NCBI RefSeq assembly: GCF_014650075.1
Contig: NZ_BMUG01000014.1
Coordinates: 1 to 64,000, forward strand
Length of the DNA: 64,000 nucleotides
From: Streptomyces microflavus
GTDB lineage: Bacteria; Actinomycetota; Actinomycetes; Streptomycetales; Streptomycetaceae
Direction of reading: 5' to 3'
Shown here: positions 34,201 through 41,535 of the stretch, one piece after another
How positions within the stretch are numbered: position 1 is the stretch's first letter
Layout: each line of letters starts with the position of its first letter
Program-made: the position numbers and the translations under genes
Notes under the pieces: model-generated
The model's input: only the letters and a program-made list of their open reading frames with translations
What the model was told of the DNA's origin: nothing
The model's database searches: none

Positions 34201-37200
34201 GTCTGTGTGGCGTTCTCCTCGGTCTCCGCCCTCCTGCCCGGCCTGGCGGGTGCGCTGGGCGACTACGCGGGGGCCAACGCCTTCCTCGACGCGTTCGCCG
34301 CGTCGGAGCGGCGGTCGGGCAGGCCGTGGCAGTCCGTGAACCTCGCCGCGTTCGCCGGTACGGGCATGGCCGCCGCCCTCGGCACCGGTGGGTTGCCGGG
34401 CTCCGCCCCCGTACAGCGGCCCGGAAGCAGGCCGGTGGCCACCGCTCCCGCGCTGGCGGCGCTCCGCACGGCGTGTGCGGTCGATGCGGCGCAGGTGCTG
34501 CTCGCCGATCTGACGCCGCCGACCGCGAGCACGGAACTCCCGGCGGCCGGGAAGGAATCAGGCGCGGCGTCGCTGCCGATGCTGCCGCTGCCGGGTGCGG
34601 TGCCCGGGTCCGTAGGGGATCGTCGGCCGGAGTCCCCTCCGATGGCCGCAGAGCCGACACCGGGCGCGGGTACCCGTACGCAACCGGGCACAGGTACCGC
34701 CGCGTTGTTGCGCCGGCTCCTGGCCTCGGCACTGCGGCTGCCCGCCGCCGAGGTCCCCGACGACGCGCCGTTCCTCTCCCTCGGCCTCGACTCGCTCGCG
34801 GCCGTCGACCTCGTCCGGCAGCTCGAACGGGAGCTGGGCGCCGCCCTGCCCGCCACGCTCTTCTTCGAGTACCGGACCGTCCGCGAGCTGGCCGCGCACC
34901 TCGACGCCCCGGCCGGCCCGCCTCCGGCCCACCGGGTGGCCCCCTCCCCCGTCGCGGACGGCGTGCCGTTCCCGCTCACCCCCGTGCAGCTGGCCCTCCA
35001 CACCAGCGGCCGGCTCCACCCGGACATCCCGGCGCACGGCTATGTCCGCCAGACCGTCCAGGGGCCCCTGGACAGCGAGCTCCTCGGCCGGGCGCTCACC
35101 GCGCTCGCCGACCGGCACGCCATGCTGCGGGTCCGCGTCGAGAACGACACGGACGAAAGCGGGAGCGGCGAGGACGGGAGCGGCCGGACGGTGCCTCGGC
35201 AGTACATCGCGCCGCCCACCGACCTGTCCGCCTGGTACGAGGTGCGGGAGCGCCCCGGCCCTGTCGAGGACCTCGAAACCGCCCTGCGCAACCGGCCGTT
35301 CGACCTCTCCGCCGAGCCTCCCGTACGCGCGGTCCTCGCCCGGGAGAGCCCTGACCTGGCCCATCTGGTCCTGGTGATCCACCATGTGGCCGGCGACGGC
35401 TACAGCCTCAACGTCCTCGCCGAGGAACTCTGGTCGCTCTACACCGCCCTCGCCCACGGGCAGGAGGCCCCGCACGAGCCCTCGCTGCCCGCTCTCGGCA
35501 CCGACTTCGCGCGGTACGCCGCCGCTGCCGCCGAGGAGCGTTCCTCCGCGGCCGGTGCCGCGGGCCTCGCCGCCGACCTGCGCTACTGGTCGGACCGGCT
35601 GGCCGCCCGGGGCGAGGTGCTGCGGCTGCCGTACGACGGTGATCCTGCCGCCCTCCCGTCCGCTCCCCTGGCCTCCCGTCAGAGCGCCCTCGACGCACCG
35701 CTGACCGCCGCGCTGGAGAAGCGGGCCGCTGCCCACGGCGTCAGTCTGTTCCACCTGCTGCTCGCCGCCCATGTGCGCTGTCTGGGCCGGTGGAGCGGGC
35801 AGCGCGAGGTCGCGGTGAACGTGGCCCGTGCCCGGCGGGATGCCCGGCTGCCGGGTCTGGACCGGCTCGTGGGGCCGCTCGCCGACACCCTTCCGCTGCT
35901 GTGCGCGACCGATCCGGACGAGTCGGTGGCTGATCTGGCCGAGCGGCTGGGGCAGATCTGGCCGGAGAGCGAGCGGCATGCGGCGCCCACCAGCCTCGAT
36001 CTGGCCCGGCTGCTGCCGGAGAGCCCGGTCGGGGCCGGGCCGCGGACGGTGAGCCCGGCCGGCTTCAGCTTCGCCCGCTTCCCTGCGGCGCTGGACGCGC
36101 GGTGCCCGGTGACCGTGCGGCCGACGGCGGCCGGGACCGGCACCCCGGCGACCCGCCTCAGCCTGCTGTGCTGGCAGGACGGGACGGTCCTGCGCTTCTC
36201 GTGGAACTACCCCGTCCACCTCTTCGACGCGGGGACGGTGGCCCGGCTGGACCGCGACTTCCACGACGAGCTGACCGCCCTTGCCGGGGCCCCGGCCATA
36301 CGCGCGGAAGCCGGCTCCGCCACGATCGCGGGGCGGCTGCTCGCGCAGTTCCGGGCCACCCCGGACGCGGTCGCCATCGACACAGGCGCGGGCACAGGCA
36401 CAGGCACAGGCACCAGTGCCGGCACCGGCATCCTGACGTACGCCGAACTCGACCGCGCCTCCCACGCGCTCGCGGCCCGGCTCCTGGCCCACGGTGTCAC
36501 TCCGGGAAGCCTGGTCGGGCTCCTCACCGAGCCCGGCGCCGACGCCGTCGTCTCGGTCGTCGCCGTCCTGCGCGCCGGCGCGGGCTGGGTGCCGCTGGAC
36601 TCCGGCCACCCGACCGCGCGCCTGGCGGACCAGCTCGCCCGCTCGGGCGCCCGTACGGTGCTCTGTCACGCCCCCACCCGGGCGGCGGGCGAAGCCCTCG
36701 GTGACGTAACTCTGGTGTCCGTCGACGCGTCGACGCACGCGCCGCAGGGGGCGTCCGACGACCCGGTCGGTCCCGTCGACGCGGACTCGACCGCCTATGT
36801 GATCTTCACCTCCGGGTCCACCGGGCGGCCCAAGGCCGTGCCCATCACCTACCGTTCGATGGAGAACTACCTCTCCTGGGCCATCAGCACCTTCGGGTAC
36901 GACGAGCACGACCGCCTCGCCCAGACGGCGTCGCTCTGCTTCGACGCCTCCGTCCGCCAGCTCCTCGCGCCTCTGCTCGTCGGCGCGACCGTGGTGACCG
37001 TGGGCCGGGATCTGCTGCGCGACCCCGATCTCCTGCTGACCCACGTCGAACGCGCCCGGATCACCGTGTGGAGCTCCGTACCCACCCTCTGGGAACAGCT
37101 CCTCAGCGCCTCAGAGGAGCGGGTTCGGCGCGGCGCGCCCCGGCCCGGTCTCTCCTCGCTCCGGTGGATCCACGTCGGCGGCGAGGCTCTGTCGCCCGCC

Positions 37201-40200
37201 CATGTGCGCCGCTGGTTCGATCTGCTCGGCAGCGGCCAGCACATCGCCAACCTCTACGGCCCGACCGAAGCGACCATCAACACGACCTGCCACATCATCC
37301 GCGCCCGGCCCGGTGACCACGTACGGACTCTGCCCATCGGCCGTCCGGTGGCCGGGACGGAGGTCGAGATCGTCGGGCCCGACGGGGAGCTGCGGCAGCC
37401 CGGCGAAGCCGGTGAGCTCCTCATCGCCGGGATCGGGCTGACGCCCGGATACCTCGGCGAACCGGCCCTGACCGAGGCCGCGTTCACGATCCGGCGGGGT
37501 CGGCGCTGGTACCGCAGCGGCGACCGCGTGCGGGCCGCCGAGGACGGCACCCTGGAATTCCTCGGGCGCCTGGACGACCAGGTGAAGGTCCGTGGCAATC
37601 GGGTCGAGCCGGGCGAGATCGAGGCCGTGCTCCAGGCCCATCCGGACATCACCCAGGCCGTCGTCCTCCTCCAGGACGGCCGCCTCGCCGCGTTCGTGAC
37701 CCCGAGGCCGGGAGCGTCCGGCGTGGACCCCGTGGCGCTTCGGCTGCACCTGGCGGAGACGCTGCCTCCGTACATGCTGCCGTCCCGCATCAATGCCGTC
37801 GGCAGGATGCCGCTCACCGGCACGGGCAAGATCGACCGACGTCAGCTGCTCGCCCTCGGGGCGGGTGAGCGGACGGAGGGCGACGGCGAGCCGGTGGAAG
37901 CGGGCGCGGTCCCGCGTACGGCGCCCATCACACCGACCGAGGTCCGGCTTGCCCGTATCTGGTCGGTGCTGCTCCAGGCCGACGACGTGTGCCGTGAGGA
38001 CGACTTCTTCGCTCTGGGCGGCGACTCCCTGCTCGTACTGGAAGTGTTCGCCCGGCTGGAGAAGCACGGCGGGCCGCTCCCCCGGCCGACCGTGATCTAC
38101 CGTCACCGCACCCTGGCCGCCCTCGCCACCGCCGTGGACGCGGCTGAGGCACCGGACGCGGCGGACACGTCGGTCCCGGAGCCGGCCGTGAGCGTTACGG
38201 AGAGCGCAGGGCCCGCGCCCTTCCCCCTCACTCCCTCCCAGCGAGGGTTTTTGCTGGCGGAGGCCATCGCGCCGGGTTCGGCGTCGTCCTGGCTCACGCG
38301 GCTGCGCCTGCGCGGCCCGCTCGACACCGCGCGGTTCCAGGCGGCGGTGGACGCCCTCGTCGCTCGGCACCCCATGCTGCGCACCGTCTTCCCGGCCGGG
38401 GCACGTCCGGCCGTGCAGCAGGAGCTTCCGCCATCTCTGCGCCTGCCGGTCGACTTCGAAGTCCTCACCGGCCCGGATCAGCTGGAGGACAGGGTCGCCG
38501 CCGAACGGGCGCGCCGCTTCGAACCCTGGGCCTGGCCCCTGCTGCGGCTGCGGGTGCTCACCCTCGCCCCCGACGACCATGTCCTCGTGGTGCACGCCCA
38601 CCACATCATCGGCGACGGCTACAGCGCGGCGCTCCTGGTCCGGGAGCTGACTACCGTGTACGACGCGCTGTCCTACGGTGAGGAACCGGGTCTGGCCCCG
38701 CTGCGCAGCACTTTCCGCGACCACGCCGCCCAGCTCGCCGTACGGGCGGGCGCGGACGCCGCAACCGCCCCCGGCACACCCGCCGTCACGTCGGCGCCCG
38801 CGCGGGGCGAGAGCCTGTCGACGCCGGACGAGGACCGGTGGGCGCGGCTGAGCGCCCCCTACCGGCTGCCGGAACTCGGCGGCGGCCAGGGCACGGCGAG
38901 CCCCCACATACCCTTCCGCACCCACGGGTTCACGATCGAGGCCGACCGGGTGGAGGAATTGCGCGCCCTGGCCTCCCGCACCGGCACAACCCTTTACGCC
39001 CCCGTGCTGACCGCCTACTACCGGGCGCTCGTGGCGGCGACCGGCCAGGCGGACTTGGTGCTCGGTCTCGCCGTGAGCGGCAGGGACCTCTCCCTCCCGG
39101 ACGCGCACCGGGTGTTCGGCCCCTTCGCCACGGCCGTGCCCCTGCGGCCGGCCGGCCCGGGCTCCGGGCGGTCCTCCGACGCGGACTTCGAGGACGATCT
39201 GCGGCGGGTCGTCGCCGAGGCCAACGCGGCGCAGGTCCACGACGGTCCCGTACCGGCGCTGCCCAACGGGCTGCCCCTGGCCTCCCAGTTCTTCTTCACC
39301 TACCTGGACTTCTCGGCCCTGGGGCCGGAGAGCGGGCGGACGCTGACGGTCGGCCGGCAGGACGGCGGGAGCGAGTACGCGCCGCCTCCGGTCGGTACGG
39401 ATGTGTTCCTGGCGGCCGCCCTGGACGCCGGGTGTCTGCGCCTCACCGTGCGCGCGTCGGCGGCGGCCTTCACTCCGGAGGCCCTGGCCGTGCTCGCGGA
39501 CGGGGTACGGGACGGGCTGACGCACGCGGTGGCCGCGCCGGCACCGGGTCAGCGGCGCGCCGGGAGCCTGACCGCGCCGAGCCCGGGCGGGGCCGGGCGG
39601 GAGCAGAGGCAGGGGCAGAGGCAGGGGCAGGGGCAGGGGCAGGGGCAGGGGCAGGAGCAGGAGCAGGGGCAGGAGCAGGAGCAGGGGCAGGGGCAGGAGC
39701 AGGAGCAGCGGATGGATGCCGCGCTCATCGGCTATCTGCCCTCCCCCGGCCACCTCGCCCGGCTGGCGCGGCTCCCGGAGGCGGCTCTGCCGCGCGAGGA
39801 GTTGCGCACCCTGCTCTTCCCGGACGGGCGGCCACGGCTCCTGGAAACGCTGAGCACCCCGTTGGGGCGTTCGGGCTTCGTGTGTGTCCCGCTCTTCGCG
39901 GACGAACTGGCTCCCGGCGACACCCTGCTCGGGCACACCGCACGCGGCGTGGACCTCGCCTCGTCCCTCGGTGCCCGGTCCGTCTCGCTCGCCGGGATGA
40001 TCCCCTCGCACACCGGTTACGGATTCGACGTCCTGCGCGCGATCGGCAGCACCGGAACCGCCGGAACCACCACGGCCGTGACCACCGGCCACGCGGCGAC
40101 CGTCGTCTCCGTCGTCAAGACCGTCCACGCCGCGCTCGATGCCAGCGGGCAGGAACTGGGCGCTCTCACCGTCGCGTTCGTGGGGCTCGGCTCCATCGGC

Positions 40201-40863
40201 TCCTCCTCCCTGGAGCTGCTGCTCGGCCAGGCCCAGAGTCCGCCCGCCCGGCTTCTGCTCTGCGACGCACCGGGCAGCGGCCCACGGCTCAAGGAGCTCG
40301 CCGACCGCCTCCGCGAACGCCGTCTCGCCGATGCCGTCGACGTATACGAGTCGGACCGGGGGCTTCCCGACGCGGTGTACGGGGCCCGCCTCATCGTCGC
40401 GGCCGTCAGCGGCGGCGGCACGCTCCTCGACGTCGACCGCCTCGCACCCGGTACGACGGTGGTCGACGACTCGTTCCCACACTGCTTCGACACCGGGCGC
40501 GCCCTCAGCCGGATGCGCCGGGCGAAGGACGTCCTGGTGGTCGGCGGCGGGCTGCTGAGCATCGGGACCGTCGAACGGCAGGTGGCGGACGGGCTTCCGG
40601 CGGCCGCCGTGGCCGGTTATCTCGCGCAGCCCTCGCTGCCGGACACCATCGCGTCCTGCCGGCTGGAGTCCCTCCTCCATGCCTCCGGAACGGACGTACC
40701 GCTCGTTCGCGGTCCGGTCGGTGCGAACACCGGCCTGGCCTACTGGGCTGCGGCGGAAGCCACCGGAACGCGCGCCGCACCACTCCATCTGCTCACCCAC
40801 GCCATCGACATGGATACGGCCCGGCAGATCCCGCACCGGGCATTCCGGGAATTCCGGGAATGA
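28288..40863 (+). CDS. FAAL-PKS-NRPS megasynthase with terminal acyl-ACP-reductase-like domain
   Basis: About 4,191 residues. Domains in order: fatty acyl-AMP ligase (5-550; QFSSGSTGAPKG, YGLAEATLAVT); Gly/Ala linker with FPDGAG repeats; ACP (625-690; LGGTSLKA); KS (715-1140; Cys883 in DTACSSG); AT (1230-1530; Ser1325 in GHSVGE, with RAFHS indicating malonyl-CoA); KR (1630-2050; VTGGGGGIGG and Ser-Tyr-Asn); ACP (2134-2205; LGLDSL); C (HHVAGDG near 2365); A (2690-3180; FTSGSTGRPK, DASVR); PCP (LGGDSLLV); C (HHIIGDG near 3438); Gln/Gly/Glu repeat linker (3772-3808); reductase-like domain (3809-4191; VAFVGLGSIGSS, candidate catalytic Cys4124 in ASCRLESLL). Reading: a fatty acid is loaded, extended once, reduced to the 3-hydroxyacyl form and joined to one amino acid. 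GTG 28288 has GGGGA upstream; ATG 28300 and GTG 28261 are alternatives. The gene precedes a RiPP precursor on the same strand. Confidence 0.93.
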   Translation: MDDNMTLLDVLLGAVRKDPEQVVVHVCGDGSELTVTLRELLDDALSVAGGLREAGVAPGTRVPLLADRSEDFQPMFWGAVAAGLVPVPLAPDARRVLPVWEHLGRPPVVVDAATASVVAEIPGDVRSLTLDVLRRGPVLREPVVAGPDEVAFVQFSSGSTGAPKGVEVTHRAVLANLEQIRKASALGADDVVVSWMPYFHDMGLIGTHLAPLAAGARQVKIGPLSFAKRPRVWFEVADRHRATVLSAANFALALAVRRVPDEVVARLDLSAVRLMLVGAEPIAPAVWRDFARKTRPAGLDPSAAQPVYGLAEATLAVTFPPPGEVAEPLVLDRASLSRGVAVDAVAGEGAVAGASAVELMDVGPPVAGCAVRIVDDGGAELGDRRVGHIMVRGPQLARGYHGLPGVSAETFADGWLRTGDLGFLRDGRLCVTGRHKDVLFLNGRTFHAPDMEGVAAATPGLPPGAPAVIGSTDPVTGGERVVVFVPWARPPGGAAEVLERVAARVREALLHDDVRVLALPPGAFPRTTSGKLQRQRLRERFEAGEWGTGGAGASSAGGGGASAGGAGEAAAAGSGEAASAGAEADSPDGAGSAFPDGAGPAFPDGAGSAYPVPVAAPRSRGEAEQVVRDVWARVLGLPATSIGRHEFFGSLGGTSLKAMEALVALEDAFGVPLPPAVIRDHGTVAALAGHLLATVPARPSATSQGEQPEGAAGAGTTAAAVIGMACRFPGADTPDAFWDLLIDGHDAVVPVPDGRWDDTGAPPAAPRKRWGALVDDPAGFDAEYFGIGEDEARALDPQGRLFLELAHEALERAGYAGPRRRGRRIGVFAAVGESGYREVLDRASAEGAPLPATLTGNLPGLVAARVSQCLDLDGPALAVDTACSSGLVALHLARRSLLEGECDLAVVGGVNLHLTSTGHRLLEEAQALSPTGRSRAFSADADGFVPGEGGAAIVLTRLDAALAADDAVLAVVRGTAVNNDGRSMSLMAPNPLRQREVITRAYEAAGVDPASVTYVEAHGTGTAVGDPIELRSLAHAFPVRPDGVERLLGSVKTNIGHLLNAAALPSLVKVVLALNHRRLPPSLHHTSPSPGLAPAGFSVVTEAREWTATGPLVAGVNAFGFGGTNAHAVLEQAPPRTTQVPPRTSYEGGEAGPHLLTLSARSAAGLREAAAQLAAHLDGHPELDEGDVCLTASTARDDGPHRLAVVADGDLSARLTVSARGGEGVARSRPRLVFLFPGQGVQFPGRDRALYRTAPVFRDTLDEASALLGPVHGRPLVDWGVDPDADPGTQALTEVAQPLLVASGVALARQLRDWGVEPDAVAGHSVGEITAACVSGVLTLRDAVRFAAERGRLMGAFTEPGAMIAIRGGEEAVAAAVAGAEGDLAVAAYNGPGLQVLSGSVSAVERAAHALGAQGVPVRRLRVSRAFHSPLMRPIADQLAAAARALTLHEPSVPLMSTVTGEWQPVLGPEYLRDHALRPVLFGAAVERLAGEGYDTFVEVGHGATLSGAARAAAATGVRHGADPDDRPGGGPCAAASGGTVSGDVLVLPALPGGSHDREPGGSGDREPGGSGDSTQRGDGRGALLETIGRLWSRGVPLDRTALDAGHHRVPLPAYPFQRRRYWADPPVSPLLHRVLWEDSVLPGTSAAGSASGSASATATATATVRSVLLTGPDASSVSRLAGQLAAQGIKVHTGGEEPPDAVVLVAGPAPGQEDADALGRAQETALAAFDEALARLDETRARRLLVLTEDVHTTGAAPERPRPAHAVLGGPLLALPQETPGGSATGVDLRSLDTPAQRLAAVLSELRAEGTPGRATSVAWRAGRRLTRNISPLASRDTVVSPLPVDGTFLVTGGGGGIGGALARDLAGRGRPTLVLAGRSPRPPAGLVEELRALGATAHYRVADVTVERDVDALLAGLPRLDALFHAAGVVRPCTLRNRSADGTADVLAAKTRGALLLSLALRRHGLDPAVCVAFSSVSALLPGLAGALGDYAGANAFLDAFAASERRSGRPWQSVNLAAFAGTGMAAALGTGGLPGSAPVQRPGSRPVATAPALAALRTACAVDAAQVLLADLTPPTASTELPAAGKESGAASLPMLPLPGAVPGSVGDRRPESPPMAAEPTPGAGTRTQPGTGTAALLRRLLASALRLPAAEVPDDAPFLSLGLDSLAAVDLVRQLERELGAALPATLFFEYRTVRELAAHLDAPAGPPPAHRVAPSPVADGVPFPLTPVQLALHTSGRLHPDIPAHGYVRQTVQGPLDSELLGRALTALADRHAMLRVRVENDTDESGSGEDGSGRTVPRQYIAPPTDLSAWYEVRERPGPVEDLETALRNRPFDLSAEPPVRAVLARESPDLAHLVLVIHHVAGDGYSLNVLAEELWSLYTALAHGQEAPHEPSLPALGTDFARYAAAAAEERSSAAGAAGLAADLRYWSDRLAARGEVLRLPYDGDPAALPSAPLASRQSALDAPLTAALEKRAAAHGVSLFHLLLAAHVRCLGRWSGQREVAVNVARARRDARLPGLDRLVGPLADTLPLLCATDPDESVADLAERLGQIWPESERHAAPTSLDLARLLPESPVGAGPRTVSPAGFSFARFPAALDARCPVTVRPTAAGTGTPATRLSLLCWQDGTVLRFSWNYPVHLFDAGTVARLDRDFHDELTALAGAPAIRAEAGSATIAGRLLAQFRATPDAVAIDTGAGTGTGTGTSAGTGILTYAELDRASHALAARLLAHGVTPGSLVGLLTEPGADAVVSVVAVLRAGAGWVPLDSGHPTARLADQLARSGARTVLCHAPTRAAGEALGDVTLVSVDASTHAPQGASDDPVGPVDADSTAYVIFTSGSTGRPKAVPITYRSMENYLSWAISTFGYDEHDRLAQTASLCFDASVRQLLAPLLVGATVVTVGRDLLRDPDLLLTHVERARITVWSSVPTLWEQLLSASEERVRRGAPRPGLSSLRWIHVGGEALSPAHVRRWFDLLGSGQHIANLYGPTEATINTTCHIIRARPGDHVRTLPIGRPVAGTEVEIVGPDGELRQPGEAGELLIAGIGLTPGYLGEPALTEAAFTIRRGRRWYRSGDRVRAAEDGTLEFLGRLDDQVKVRGNRVEPGEIEAVLQAHPDITQAVVLLQDGRLAAFVTPRPGASGVDPVALRLHLAETLPPYMLPSRINAVGRMPLTGTGKIDRRQLLALGAGERTEGDGEPVEAGAVPRTAPITPTEVRLARIWSVLLQADDVCREDDFFALGGDSLLVLEVFARLEKHGGPLPRPTVIYRHRTLAALATAVDAAEAPDAADTSVPEPAVSVTESAGPAPFPLTPSQRGFLLAEAIAPGSASSWLTRLRLRGPLDTARFQAAVDALVARHPMLRTVFPAGARPAVQQELPPSLRLPVDFEVLTGPDQLEDRVAAERARRFEPWAWPLLRLRVLTLAPDDHVLVVHAHHIIGDGYSAALLVRELTTVYDALSYGEEPGLAPLRSTFRDHAAQLAVRAGADAATAPGTPAVTSAPARGESLSTPDEDRWARLSAPYRLPELGGGQGTASPHIPFRTHGFTIEADRVEELRALASRTGTTLYAPVLTAYYRALVAATGQADLVLGLAVSGRDLSLPDAHRVFGPFATAVPLRPAGPGSGRSSDADFEDDLRRVVAEANAAQVHDGPVPALPNGLPLASQFFFTYLDFSALGPESGRTLTVGRQDGGSEYAPPPVGTDVFLAAALDAGCLRLTVRASAAAFTPEALAVLADGVRDGLTHAVAAPAPGQRRAGSLTAPSPGGAGREQRQGQRQGQGQGQGQGQEQEQGQEQEQGQGQEQEQRMDAALIGYLPSPGHLARLARLPEAALPREELRTLLFPDGRPRLLETLSTPLGRSGFVCVPLFADELAPGDTLLGHTARGVDLASSLGARSVSLAGMIPSHTGYGFDVLRAIGSTGTAGTTTAVTTGHAATVVSVVKTVHAALDASGQELGALTVAFVGLGSIGSSSLELLLGQAQSPPARLLLCDAPGSGPRLKELADRLRERRLADAVDVYESDRGLPDAVYGARLIVAAVSGGGTLLDVDRLAPGTTVVDDSFPHCFDTGRALSRMRRAKDVLVVGGGLLSIGTVERQVADGLPAAAVAGYLAQPSLPDTIASCRLESLLHASGTDVPLVRGPVGANTGLAYWAAAEATGTRAAPLHLLTHAIDMDTARQIPHRAFREFRE
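39601..39711 (+). repeat. In-frame CAGGGG/CAGGAG hexamer array encoding a Gln-Gly/Glu-Gln linker
   Basis: About 110 bp of tandem CAGGGG and GAGCAG-type units inside the megasynthase gene encode a Gln/Gly/Glu stretch between the last condensation domain and the reductase-like domain. The length is likely to vary by slippage without breaking the frame. Confidence 0.85.
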
Positions 40864-41196
40864 AACGTAAGAATTGTCTCTCCGCACCTTCCGCACGACG
40901 GGAAACATCCGGATGAAACCCCTCCGGAAAGCCGATTCACTTTTCGACACCACTCCCTCCGGAGAAAAGGCGACAGAGGCGCACCCTCCACCGCCGATAT
41001 TTCCCGGAAGCAAATACGCGACATCACACCCACTGCGGCCTCTGCAGGGTAATCAGCCGGTAATCACGCCTTTGAGACATTCCTGCACCGTCCCGTTGGC
41101 TGAATAGTGCGCTGCTCCGGGCGTCGTGCGCCGACCTACGCTGCCGAACCGGTGCACAAGGGCACCGTTACTGCTCTCACGACTCCTGGAGAAGAC
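40864..41196 (+). other. Intergenic leader between megasynthase and RiPP precursor
   Basis: A 333-bp gap, AT-richer than its surroundings. No convincing gene: a 64-codon frame from 40914 has no family features. The stretch next to the precursor (about 41060-41110) is the likely site of a separate precursor promoter, but no unambiguous -35/-10 pair was found. Confidence 0.4.
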
Positions 41197-41397
41197 ATGT
41201 CACTTCCAGAGATGGCCACTTCGTTCGACCTCAGCGCGCTGGATCTCGGCGAGATCACCGTCACCGCAATGCGTGACACGGCAGGAATAGGCGAGTCCAC
41301 CTATTCGCTGTCCTCTTCCTCCTCGACGTCCTGTCAGGGTTGCAGCGGTTGCGGCGCATGCAGCGTCCAGCCGCCGTTGCCGCTCGACACCGTGTGA
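41197..41397 (+). CDS. RiPP precursor peptide, lactazole/thiopeptide-type leader with Ser/Cys-rich core
   Basis: A 66-residue peptide. The leader (about 1-33) contains FDLSALDLGEITVTAMRDT, which resembles the lactazole LazA leader (recalled as DLSELTVTSLRDT). The core begins near Ser34: it has a run of Ser/Thr (residues 34-45), then four Cys in the pattern SCxGCxGCxAC (45-56), and a Pro-rich tail QPPLPLDTV. Cys and Ser/Thr ahead of residues of this kind are the substrates for azoline formation and for dehydration. ATG 41197 follows GGAGAAG. It sits directly upstream of its dehydratase, cyclodehydratase and dehydrogenase genes. Confidence 0.88.
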   Translation: MSLPEMATSFDLSALDLGEITVTAMRDTAGIGESTYSLSSSSSTSCQGCSGCGACSVQPPLPLDTV

Positions 41398-41417
41398 CAC
41401 AGGCACCGTAAGGGCTT

Positions 41418-41457
41418 CCGCGGCACCGTCTGCCCGTTCAGGGGCTCGGTGCCGCGG
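41418..41457 (+). terminator. Attenuator-type hairpin between precursor and modification genes
   Basis: CCGCGGCACCG (41418-41428) pairs with CGGTGCCGCGG (41447-41457) around an 18-nt loop, 20 bp past the precursor stop. Partial termination here would give more precursor than enzyme mRNA, as in many RiPP operons. It also argues against the GTG at 41449 as the dehydratase start. Confidence 0.65.
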
Positions 41458-41535
41458 AGGCCCGTTCGTGTGCGAACCCGGCGCGTCCGAACCCCGTGCC
41501 GGGGCCCTGTCCACCGCTCGGCCGACTGGATCGAT

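Noticed and set aside
39601..39711. Possible CRISPR or satellite from the CAGGGG repeats
   Set aside because: The repeats are in frame inside the megasynthase and have no spacers.
37111..41013. 1300-residue open frame on the minus strand
   Set aside because: Antisense to the A-PCP-C-reductase part of the megasynthase, no ribosome site, no recognisable domains.
40874..41107. 77-residue open frame between the megasynthase and the precursor
   Set aside because: No convincing start, AT-richer sequence, no Ser/Cys core or leader features that would make it a second precursor.
41107..41196. Upstream GTG extension of the RiPP precursor
   Set aside because: The ATG at 41197 has GGAGAAG in front and starts the conserved-type leader; the extension has neither.
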